DNA of 64,000 nucleotides from contig JAQGDQ010000387.1 of NCBI GenBank assembly GCA_030141605.1, forward strand, positions 62,001 through 126,000. Reading direction: 5' to 3'. The notes beneath the pieces are model-generated. The model was not told where the DNA came from and ran no database searches. It saw only the letters and a list, made by a program, of their open reading frames with translations. The DNA comes from Tubiluchus corallicola. Taxonomy: Eukaryota > Priapulida > Priapulimorpha > Priapulimorphida > Tubiluchidae. Positions 1-11,400 of the stretch are shown one piece after another; position 1 is the first letter of the stretch; each line of letters begins with the position of its first letter. The position numbers and the translations under genes are program-made.

Positions 1-47
1 GACGATGAGTTGGACAGCAACAATACCATTACAGGTAATCCAAATAG

Positions 48-217
48 ATTAGAAAACATTTCAACACTTTTGCGTTTCTTTATTAATGTTTGTTTCGGCT
101 TCGTATATTTATATTAGTCAAGTCCCTTTATCAGAAAAGATTAGAAAACGTTTCAACACTTTTGCGTTTGTTTCGGCTGCGTATATCTATATTAGTCAAG
201 TCCCTTTATCAGAAAAA
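48..217. repeat. Tandem duplication, about 80-90 bp x2
   Basis: Two adjacent copies of a segment that begins AGATTAGAAAAC and ends CCCTTTATCAGAAAA lie at about 48-138 and 139-217. The first copy has about 13 extra bases. The translated repeat looks protein-like in one frame, but nothing else supports a coding role. Confidence 0.8.
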
Positions 218-915
218 AAATCGAACTTACAAAATTTTGGGGAAAGACGGTTTAGAAGAATTTATTGTGGATCAATTTAAGTTTTCTTGCAATGAATTAA
301 TCGACAAACTGTTTTTCAGAACTTCAGGTAAACTATGATGAGGGAAGCTGGTTGGTAAGTGGCTAACTATATTGCATTTAACTTTGGCACGCGCATTTGT
401 AAGTTAGGATTGGTGATAAGTTACTTATTTTTTCAATTTTGCAAGTAGACTATTTATTCGTTACGTGATTATAAAATCGGGCAACTGGCCCTATTATAGA
501 GCCTGCAAGCCCTAGATGTCCTACTGAAGCAGCATTCGCTAAAGCACTCCTGTTGCTAATAATTATGAATACATAGGCCTAATTGGTTGTTCATAATCTT
601 AATTTTAAGATTAAAATTAATGATGGAATAAGCCCTCGATTGATGAATTTTGAAAAAAAGTTACTCAAATGAAAGAAAATATGAAAAAGCCGAGTCACAG
701 TCAAACGTCACCTTCTAATGAACAAATGCCTCCTTCAAATCCAGCCGGTGTCACACTTTTTCGTGTTTCCTTTTTTCGAGCAAATTTGATTTTAAAATTC
801 AGTGACTACTTACAATATTTATTTTGTCAGCGAAGCATGTTGGTATAGTCAATACGCAGGTTTATTGGTGTCATGCCGTTTAAAATTATACGCTGTTTGT
901 TAGGTAGTTGAATAC

Positions 916-3201
916 ATGGCATCTCTGGACATAATTTTACCTATCATAACTGGTGTCAGTTTAGCGCTACTTCTGATCACAGTAATGTTTGGAATTCGTT
1001 ATTGGATGAGGCATCGATCAGGTTACAAGGCAAGATTACAAAAGGTGGGTTTTGTATTTTTCTGTATCGCATATCGTACGCTAACGATTGTCCCCAGCAG
1101 AATTCAGTTCACATGCCCGTCTAGCCTATATCCAGCTAGCTCATATAAGTGTAGATTGCATCTGGATTTTGTTCATCATGGCGCGAATCCACGTAAAACT
1201 CGCACTGTGTCGGATTACGGTATTTTACTTCAACAGAAATTAGTTGAATCGAGAATTTTAGCGAATACACACGCGTATCTGGTAACCATTGGCTAGACGC
1301 ACAGTCTCCCAATAACGACAAAAGTTTGTGCTCAAATCCTAATTACAGACTGAAGACCTTAAAGGTCCTACGACACTATTTCCTAGTCTTTCCTAATTTT
1401 AAAACAGTTTGGATGCATGCTTTTATGTCATAATATGATAATATAAATTAAGTGCCGTTGGTACTGCCACATATATTATCGCCCACCATTACACCCAGTG
1501 CTGTGACGTCACGTCAGGAAGCGGCAATTAACAGCCGCAGTACAATAGACAGCCAGTGGCCCCAGCAAGCTTAGCACTGGGAACACTGAACGGAAGGGTT
1601 ACCAGGGTGTCAGTTGACCTTCAATTAGAAAGCTTCTTGCTTTAGAAGTACTAGTCAGTAGTCATGGTACTATTTAGTTCGATGCACACTAATACATCAT
1701 TATTAGACAAATAGTTCCTTGGCAGTGTAGTAATGCCGTTTAAAGTATGAATGTGCTGACTTGATCTTAAATTTGAACTCAATAAACACGATAACCCGGT
1801 AATTTAGTTCATACAGTAAATTTGTGATCCAGTCCGTAGGCCTACGGTGAATAAATTCGATTTACTCCTTTTTTGTCAGCATCTGGGTGAATAAACTTTA
1901 ATCCAAAACACTGAGTTTGACCTTTTCCACGGCACCAACATCATTGATGTTTTTTGCTTCTAGAGCCTATGATACACCAAAGCGTCCAGCGTTTGAAAAG
2001 GAGAAAGAACGTGTATTGTCAATGTGTGATGGAATTTCACGAAACCAAAAACAATGGTATAATCGAACGCTCTTCCTGGTTTTTTAGCGTGTGGCGTCCA
2101 GCGCGAGTTCCTCAACCAGCCATTGATGATTGCTTCTGCGAATTATTATAGAAATAAATAACGTAAAAAATAAAGCATTAATGTAGCGTTAATATGGCAT
2201 TAATACATTTTTCTGCGAAGATCATACAGATTAGATGCCAGACGCTTTGGTGTCAACTTACTATCCGGTGGACGCTCGACGCTGAAAGCCATCAGCCAGA
2301 CCTTGGACATAAGTTTTACCACGTTAAATTCACTTTCAGTTAATTGGATATTTACATACCACACGTATCATATTGCCTTCTTAATTTGAGGATATGCAAA
2401 TGACTATATAAAAAAATCGCTAATAAAAGGATCAAAATTAAGCGGCATTATTTCTTTTATTTTTAATTATGCATTGGCGGATTTAGATGGTGAACCCAAG
2501 GGGTCTAGGCCCTCCCTTTCACAATTACAGCACACCAAATTAATATTTTGTCTGAATTATGAGCACTAGAACGATTTGCTAAATCCTAAAGGTGCCTTAT
2601 AATTGTAAAAATGATATATCACAAGAAAGTAGATGAGAGTTATGTACATCATGTATGTTGTACAGTGTATGTCAGTATATTGGTATGTAATTTTTTGACT
2701 CAAAGGTGAGGAGGTACCTGTTTTAAACAAGTGAGCTTCCTTGAGGAAATGGTTTCTAGAAGGCAGAAAAGTGGTCTAAAATGCAGTAAAATGTATTGTT
2801 GTCCGGTGGACCTCACTGGAAAGCTTACACCGCTCCCCCAGGCCCCCTAACTGCTTTTCTATTGGGCCCACCGTTGTTCTAAAACCTGTATTCTCCCCTG
2901 TTATGTATAATTAATGCAAATGGTTTATGTCGACCAGCCTTTTGTTTTATAGTATGTTTATTATTATGCAAATTGTAGTATGCAACTACAGCAGACGTCA
3001 TCGTAACTTGATTTTGCCAACATGAATACGCTGTAGCTATGCCTATAAAACAAAAATCTCTTATTAGAGAACTTTCGTTTTTGCTATAATTCGTCAATCA
3101 TGCAGCCACGGTTATTGTTTCAGGATGGATCGACAGGAAATTTGGAGAGCACGGACAGCAACATATTGCTACTTGGAAGTTCGGAAGATGAAGCTGACTA
3201 G
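916..3201 (+). CDS. Small single-pass membrane protein, two coding exons (68 aa)
   Basis: Coding exons are 916-1044 and 3124-3201. Exon 1 starts at ATG 916 and ends CAAAAG|GTGGGT; exon 2 follows TTGTTTCAG| and ends at TAG 3199-3201. Both junctions are phase 0, giving 43 + 25 residues. A splice acceptor (CTGTTTGTTAG at about 892-902) lies just before the ATG, so a 5' UTR intron is likely. The protein has a hydrophobic segment at about residues 5-26, then a basic stretch (RYWMRHRSGYKARLQK), then a short acidic Ser/Glu/Asp-rich tail ending SSEDEAD. Positive charges after the segment suggest N-out/C-in topology. The plan resembles vertebrate SMIM-type microproteins, but I recognise no specific family. 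The intron (about 2.1 kb) holds a palindromic CRE site and no other clear exon. The short length and reliance on one splice join keep confidence moderate. Confidence 0.5.
1504..1511. promoter_or_regulatory. Palindromic CRE/ATF site TGACGTCA
   Basis: A perfect TGACGTCA followed by a second half site (CGTCA). It sits in the intron of the small membrane-protein gene, so it could be an intronic enhancer or chance. Confidence 0.3.
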
Positions 3202-3339
3202 AATTTACAATATCAGTTATCTAAAAAATGTTTATTCAGCTGAATGTAATTGGATAATACAAACAAGTGTGAATGGTAAAATCTTTTTCGTGAGATTTGC
3301 TGTTTCAGGTTTCCTGGTAAACCGATCATCACTATATCG

Positions 3340-3870
3340 TCATAATGCCCATTACGTCTATTGTAGATAATCAGGGGTGTATTAACCACTAGACTATAGG
3401 CTAGGGCACCAAAGTTTGAGGGGCGTCACATTTTAGAAAAAAAGTCTTATTCTCCTAGGAACGTGTGTATACTTTCATATTTATGTAAAAAGGCGCATTT
3501 TATAACACACCACAGGTAGTTACTGAACACGGTTGCTATATAAGTGCCACATAACGAACAGGTACGAGGTGTTATACAATAAGCACTTGCGCAACCTGTT
3601 TGCATATAAGCGCTAGGCAAATACATGTAATAAATAATGACCTCTTAGAAACTAGGTTAACAGTGTTTCTAATACATCACAGATACGCTGCTCATTACAT
3701 AATCATAAATTCACTATCTAGAGATGGGCTAGACAGAACTATCAGCCTAGGGCGTCGTAAAGTGTTGATACGCCCCTGTAGACAATGGACAAGCAGAAAT
3801 TCTAAAATACAAGAAATCTGCCATCAAGACATGCAAACACAGTAGCAATGAATCCGCAAAAAAACTAAAT
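3340..3870 (+). repeat. Dispersed repeat split by an hAT-like insertion
   Basis: The sequence before 3371 (ACGTCTATTG...) and after 3779 (TAGACAATGG, then AGAAATTCTAAAATACAAGAAATCTG-like) is continuous in another copy at 61235-61345. It was therefore a single repeat before the MITE at 3372-3778 landed in it. Confidence 0.65.
3372..3778. mobile_element. hAT-like MITE with 8-bp target duplication
   Basis: The element begins CAGGGGTGTATTAAC and ends GTTGATACGCCCCTG, forming terminal inverted repeats of the CAGGGG...CCCCTG type used by hAT transposons. Flanks are TAGATAAT and TAGACAAT, an 8-bp target-site duplication with one mismatch. The uninterrupted target exists at 61.25 kb. No transposase is encoded, so it is non-autonomous. 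A diverged relative is at 44960-45279. Confidence 0.75.
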
Positions 3871-4085
3871 ACCGTTATGCCCGTGCAAGTCTTGTCAGCA
3901 CCACTTCCGGCCTAACGCGCTTTTAAAAAGCTCGTTCTAGTGTTGCCACCAATTAGTAGCGGTACGTTCCAGCTATTCCACAAAGGCTACTCTGTTTTCA
4001 AAGATACCAGAAATCTATCATAAAAAATCCTAAATAACAGCGAGAAAGCCAGATTATTAAAAGCTATACTCCTAGTTTCAACGAA

Positions 4086-4290
4086 AGACGGGTCATACCA
4101 GACTTTAAAAATGGTACCTGCTGTTGCCCTGCCTGACGCCTGGTATTTAGAGTAAAAGTGGGGTAATGATAGTCTCTGTTATGTAGTTGTAGGTTGTTGT
4201 TTACAGTCGGCCCAAAAGCTCTTTGGAGCTAATGTTAATTGTTGATCCAAAAAGTCGACTTTAAATGAATATTATTATTATGGGTTATTA
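4086..4290 (+). mobile_element. 5'-truncated tRNA-derived SINE
   Basis: The body matches the complete SINE at 9219-9495: GGTCATACCAGACTTTAAAA, the TGTTATGTAGTTGTAGGTTG block, and a TTATTATTAT tail. The tRNA-like head with A and B boxes is missing. Confidence 0.75.
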
Positions 4291-4548
4291 TTATTCATGA
4301 CTGAACACTCTAATAAGTGTTCAGCCCTGTCCTCTTTTCACGCATTGGACAAGAGTTTAAATCTCTATATTGATCTTTATGAGCAATCTCCGAAATACGT
4401 GTAAAACAGAACAATCAAGTGATTAAACAATGGTGTCCACCTCGACCCACTTCAGAAACCTAACTGTAAGCATAATTTATTGCACTCACTATCATAATAA
4501 TTAAGTTATTATTTACTATATAATAATTTTCTTAAAAAACAAAACTTA

Positions 4549-4963
4549 CAGTCAACCTCGGGTATAAGGTACTCGCTTATAAGGGACCACCAACACCGGT
4601 CCAAGGGACATTCGGTTATCAGGGACGATATCTTCAGGTCCCGCGCAATAGAAACCCATGTAAATTACCTCGCATATAACGGACCCTATGATCAAAGCGA
4701 AATTGATAGATTTTTAATCTCAATTTTTCGCAAACTCGGCCTTCGAGCAGCTCGGTTTCCACGGTCACATACATCTCGTATCACTGAAGGAGCTTCCTAC
4801 ATAGCGTTTGTACTGAATGTGTAGCAATAACCCATAAAAATATGGGTAAAAGTACAGGTCTAGATACACCCTCGGCCTGACTCAACTTCGGTTATGAAGG
4901 ACATCAGATATAAGGGACGATTTTTTCCGATCCGGGGTTGTTCCTTATATCCGGCGTTGACTG
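4549..4963. mobile_element. TA-target MITE, family CAGTCAACC
   Basis: A 415-bp element bounded by CAGTCAACCTCGGGTATAAG at the left and an imperfect inverted copy (CCTTATATCCGGCGTTGACTG) at the right, flanked by TA on both sides. CAG...CTG ends with TA duplication fit the Tc1/mariner-pogo group. No transposase remains. A second, longer copy lies in XPD intron 7 at 37036-37603. Confidence 0.75.
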
Positions 4964-4965
4964 TA

Positions 4966-5999
4966 GTTTGCTCTTTACACTAACTGTTAAGGCGCCCTAT
5001 TGTTTAACATTGTAAAACCACTTGAATGTTTGACGGGGCGATTTCTCAACAAAGGATTTATTTTCAAGATAATAGGACTGCAACGTTTTCGATTTTTTGT
5101 CTAATCATTAAAATGAACCCAAATTTCCAAGCATCTTTACGTTTCCTTCAACATATTTTAATTTATGCAAAAGTACATAATCACAAAGTACACACTGAAA
5201 CTGCATCTCAACTCGTAAACTAATAGTAATTAGTTAAGTAAGTATATTTCACGGCTTTGTGATCTCATCTTGCTAACCAAAAGCACACGTACTTTTACGA
5301 GTGCATGGAAGACAGGTTTTCGAAAATTAAGGCTTTGATTCTTGTGCTACAAAGACCTACTAAATACCCTGGGTTTTTACAATCTTGATAGTTGTTGTCG
5401 TCTCTACTTTCTGACAGTTTGCAAAACTTTTAGAAAACTAGATAGAAACTGTATCCTGCTTGTAAAAGTCATTGAAATCACACAGACTTGTTCTAGAAAA
5501 TGGAGCTCTTTTGATTATCATCATCCTGTCTGAAAACAACTACCTGCAATTAAAGACCCGACTTACTGCAAAACTGTAACAAGTGTATTGAAAAACCAAC
5601 GAATTTATTACCTAATTTAAAGTCTTAATTTACAAAAAATATAAAAATGTTATAAAAACATAAAAAATCATTTAATATAAAAATATTACATCATCATTTC
5701 ATAACAACATATGCAATTGTACAATTTTTTTTACATAACACGTAACATGATTATACAAAAGCAATGATCAGCATGGTTGACCATTTCTTGTTAACTCTGT
5801 AAATGTACTTCACCTCCTCACTATGCCATTCTATGCTAAGGGCTAATTAGGACCATCACTAGGATCATCACAATCAAATTTGCTTGATTAAACTGTCCGG
5901 ATTCAGCACCCTGTACTTGATCATCACCACTTTCAAAAGGAGTTAATTATATCGTCCAGTAATTTTGTAATTATATTAATTGATTACATATCAGTTTCT
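4966..5999. other. No gene seen; probable 3' flank of the ligase gene
   Basis: AT-rich sequence without a supported exon. Read on the minus strand it is the 3' flank of the ligase gene; TTTATT at 5604-5609 would be an AATAAA polyadenylation signal about 390 nt after its stop codon. Confidence 0.4.
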
Positions 6000-8426
6000 C
6001 TATAGTTTTGATTTATTTAAGGCAACTCCGGCTGCAGCTTTCTGCTTCAATATTCGTCGCATTATTTTGCCCGACTGTGTTTTTGGAATCTCATCGATGA
6101 ATTCTACGCCACCGCGAAGCCTTGACTGAGGCGCAACATGTTCAGACACGTAGCTCACCAAACTTTCTGCACCCGTGACAGCGGACTGCCTGTCGTCTTT
6201 CTTGACAACATAAGCTTTTGGTAACTCTCCAGCTTCCTCATCTGGCACGCCCACAACTGCTGCATCTTCAACACATGGATGCTTAAGCAAAACTGCTTCC
6301 AACTCTGCCGGTGCAACCTGGTGGCCTTTGTACTTAATAAGTTCCTTGATTCGATCCACGATAAAAAGATTATCGGATTCATCAACGTAACCAATGTCAC
6401 CTGTCAAAATTATAATGTAACTGATTTGTATCGTGATAATGAAGCCAAAACACAAAAACATCTTTACACGTACTGAATGACCTACAAAAATCCAAATTAG
6501 TTTAAACCAAAATTAATCTCGTCTCCTTTGGTGAGAAAAGCTGTTTGCATATTAAGTGCAGACGACATGTTGGATGTGTTTTATCATTGTTAAAATGTAA
6601 ATACCATTTCAAAGAAAGGCCTCAACAACTTTGCCAAATAGCAGTCTAAGTGGCCACCCACAAAAGCCTATCGCTACAATGAAGCCAAAGGGTTAATAAA
6701 GACTAAAACACTTATGTTAAGCACCTGTATGAAGCCACCCATCACTGTCAATAGTTTGAGCTGTTGCTTCTGGTTTATTGAAATAGCCTTTCATAATTTG
6801 AGGTCCTCGCACCCAAATCTCTCCCTCCGCATTTCGATCTCCCACCGTCTCTCCAGTGTCTGGATTCACCAACTGAAAAAATAGCAAGTTTATACCACTT
6901 ATAAATTCTTAGCAAATAAAGAGCTTCAGTTACCAGTTTTACATTTTTTCTTGAAATAAAAACCTCCCAATAAGGTTGATTAAAATTAAAAGCTGAAATG
7001 AAACTCCTTACAAAAAAGTCCAACAACAACAATTAAAAATTCTGAAGTTAGTAACTTTTCAACTGCTGTCACGATACTGGCATTCTGCTCAAGGCAACAT
7101 TAATGTTTAACAAACTTAAAACAACACACACAATTCTACACTTTAATTTTCTAAATAGCCTAAAAAGAAGCGTTTAAACATAAGAACACTTTCTGACATT
7201 GTTTTGTGCCTTTTCTGGTGGTTTTTTTCATGTTTTGTGTTTAATTAATAAATGTTCTACTATTATAAAATAAAAAATAGTTTTCAGTTGATCTTTTGGC
7301 CATTTTGATTTTCATCCTTACTTTTCAGCTAAAAAGGTGAACTGAAAATGTTGTATTTTGCCATTTCTTCATTGTGTGATTTTCTCTTAATCATTCTAAT
7401 TTTTCACATTATGTTATGATGTGTAATTGTGAAATCATTTTCTACTACACCTTTAACATTGTTATGCGTTCATACTACTAGTTCAAGCAATGGCAATTCA
7501 TTGTTCATTCACTCCACAAAAAACCTATTATGAAGTCACTTGCATTTTCACCTTGTACTCCGTATTAGGGAAGGGTTGACCAACAGCTCCTGGAGGTATT
7601 TCTCCGAACGGAAACTGAAAATGTGTGACTAAAGTTGTCTCTGTCATTCCATAACCTGTAAATTTAAAACAAAATATTTCAAATCCTATATTATCAGACA
7701 ACTAAAATATGGTATGTGTGTCTAGCTTGCATCACAAAATACGTAACGAAATGTAGTGTAAAAATCAATCGGAAACTTCAAATAAGTTATTAAATTTATT
7801 ATAACATCGTAAAAAATCAGATTAGGATACGTCAAAGTGCCATGTAATTAGGTTGCATTTTACTTAAAGCATAATTAGATGTTAATTTTATGCAACTGTT
7901 TTTTTATTTTAATGCACAAAATGTTTTTGATGCTGCACCAACTGATTACCTTTATCTTGTTCGTAAAAGTAATGTATTGCAAACACCTTCGTGCAAGTAA
8001 TCGGTTGGTGCTGCATCGAAACACACACATACACACGCAAATACATATATACACATACATATACATACTGTATATATATATATATATATATATACAGTGT
8101 TCCCTCACTTATCGCGGGTGTTCATTTTTCCGCATCTCAAGTACTACATTTCGTTTTTGGTGAGTATTCCTCCGCCGAATAAATACATTATTTACTGTCA
8201 ATGGTAATATTTTTATGATTTATAATATTCTTTTAATGTTAGAATTAATATTTTTAATATATTTTTATACATTTTGTGATTTTTACGCAAAATTCATCAA
8301 ATCTATACATTACTGTACAATACGTACTACGCATGTGCAAAAATACTTTAGACGGAGTTCCGCAAAAACCCGCGAAACAGCGAAAATACCGCGATAAACG
8401 AACCGCAAAGTAGCGAGGGAACACTG

Positions 8427-8461
<35 letters not shown>

Positions 8462-11400
8462 GTATATATATATTTAAAATGTTCAAAGTAGTGATACCTT
8501 GTAAAACACGCAGATTTGCATTACCACCCATTCTTTTTATGGCAGCCTCTGTTACATTTTTGCTCAAAGGGGCGGCACCACAAGTGATCGTTTCCACGTG
8601 TGTTAAATCGTATTGTTCGACGAGTGGATGCTTGGCCAGAAAAACAACAAGCGGAGGAACCAATGCCAGCACCTTGATCTGCAAAACAAAATCACTTAAG
8701 AAGTGAAGCGTCATCGCAGGAGCTTAATAATAGTAAACTAATACCTGTAGCAAAGCATATTACTTCATTTACAAACATATATGGACATTTTATTTTAACA
8801 ACTGCAAGCAAACCTGCACAAACACAAAATTACTAAGCACTGCAATGTTCATATACAATCAAACTTCTTTATACCACCTACTATGGTACTTCAAAAAGTT
8901 GAGTTATAGCATGTTTGGCATTATAACAAGGTGCATTAATACATACATGTCTATGCAAATATGGATATTTTGTTTTGATAAAAATATGGGCAGTAAGCCA
9001 GCTTGGCATTATAAAGAAGGCATGATAACGAGGTTCAAAAGTGACAAGAACTTGTCGAAATCTATGTTCTTCAAAGTACAGTATTATTCTAATCATGGTT
9101 AGTTAAAACTTTAGATATATAAGTGAAGTTGCCATGCTCGTTACACTAAATAAATGATTTTCATTTGCACAAATCTGTTAGCAAAAAAAATTACTACGTG
9201 TACCTAAATTCAAATACAGACCAGACGGTTTAGTCTAATGGTAATGCGTCTGTTTTCCGTCTGGGAGGTCGTGAGTTCGAACCAGCGGCCGGGTCATACC
9301 AAAGACTTTAAAAATAGTACCTGCTGTTGACCTGCCTGACGCGTGGTATTTAGGGTAAAAGTGAGGTTGTAATAGTCTCTGTTATGTAGTTGTAGGTTGT
9401 TATTTACAGTCGGCGATAATAGCTCTTTGAGCTAATGTTAATTGTTGGCCCAAACGCCAACTTTAAATAAAGATTATTATTATTATTATTATTATACTTT
9501 TCAATTTGCCCACAAATCACTGCAAATACCTTGTGATTTACAATAGCATCAAGAAGGACTTTGGGTTTGAAACGAGGAATGATAACCAACTTGGAGCCAA
9601 GAAATAGGTTAGCAATTATTCCACCAGTAAAACCAGCAGCATGAAAGAAAGGTAGCAGTCCAAGAACAGCCACCTCATCCTCAAATAGGCCTTGCTGATT
9701 GGCTGCAGAAAGTTCATTCATGTACCTAAGTAAATAAAAAATGTCAGTAACACAAATACAGTAGCGCTGCTCAATAGACTCACAGTTAATAGACTTAATC
9801 GCTTTATTGACTCAAAAACGCCTGGTACGGGCCCACTTCTATTCAAATGTACATAAAAACTATCACTAATTTACTCAAATAACTCTGCATGATTGACTCA
9901 ATATTTTTGCTTCACATGCTTCAATGAGACACTGTTGTGTGACAAATAAATTTTTATGACTCTTATATCATCTTAGTTCGCTTTTCTCCTATAATATACA
10001 TAGAAACAAACGTATTAAGTACCGTTTTGTTTGTAAGCAGGAACGTTTATCATACGCTAGTCTAACGGTTGCTTTGGCCCGCCCGTCCACTGCAGTTAAC
10101 CTCGTTACTCAAGAATTCCCGGAAGTTAAATGTTTAATCACTTGCTTAGCAGTTTGATTTTGAAGCTCTGGCTGTCTTTGCCAGAAAGTTTAATCAGTTA
10201 GCTGGTGCTGTTATGCTAGGGACACAGGTACAGTGCGATAGCAAGTGGGATCTTAGACGAAACTACAGGCGAAGCTGCAGGGAAACACAGGCGCCACCTA
10301 CAGTTTAAGCATGCCATTCACTGAGAATTTTACAAGAATTTGTGCATCATACAACAACAGATTTTCAATGTTTTTATCATTATGAGAACTTTGTGAGCCA
10401 ACTTCTTCGCGATAAAATGAAGCAGCCGACTTTGAAGTAATTTTTGCAAATAAACAGACTTGTGTGATTTGGAAAAGAATACTTTTTAATTTATTGCTAA
10501 TTCACTTATATAAATTAATATTTTAAAATATTATTTTCTAATTTTTAACTGTACAAAAGAATTTAGGCATTACTTCATTTCTAAAACTCATTAATTACGT
10601 TTGCAGTGTATAGTAAGCAGGTGACTCATACTTCTGTACCAGTAATCATACTGCACCTATCAATTAATGGGTTGAGTCGGTTAATTGGGTCAAAATACTT
10701 CGGCGCCTACTGTAGTACAATTTGTTATAAAATGCTAAATTCTTCACAAACAAATTTAATAGAACAAATAACTGATTTCAAAGTTATCAGCATCCTTATA
10801 AATGGGTCTTCCAATCACTAACAATATTCATTGTTCACATTATTATAGAACATACTTCATTGCAGACAACATTGCCACAATGTTGTACACTGACTGCATG
10901 ACTCCTTTAGGAGGGCCTGTCGTGCCACTAGAGTATAAGAGAAAGGCAATGTCTTCCTTCCAGTTTACCAATGTTGGTCTTTTATAAGCGGTTCCATTGT
11001 CTTCCATGAGCATACTGAATGGGATCATTCCTTCCACGAAACCGATAACCATAATTTCCTTAAGTAGTTCAAAAGGAAATACTTAAAATATTGCTAACTT
11101 ACTATTAGATGCTATCAGTAACATTTATTGTTAAAAACAACACAACTTTATCAAAACTTTTACTTTAGATTGTTAAAATCATGCTAAACGTTTCAACAAA
11201 CTACTGCTGCCATCATCAGTGGTAAAGTTACACACACATAACCAGTTTATATAGGCTGAGCCTATTATGCACTAATTAAGTAGTTAACAGAATCCAAATA
11301 GGTAATGAATAAACAGACCAGTAAAGAAATTGATACAGTAACTTAAGCACTAACTATGTATTTACAAAAGCCAAATAGGTAAAGATTAAACAGACCCGAA

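Noticed and set aside
1-35. Possible partial exon ending ...ATTACAG|GTAATC at the window edge
   Set aside because: Only about 11 acidic codons are visible, with no way to confirm a gene outside the window.
9219-9292. Functional tRNA gene
   Set aside because: A and B boxes are present but the acceptor stem does not pair cleanly and the sequence continues into a SINE body and (ATT)n tail.
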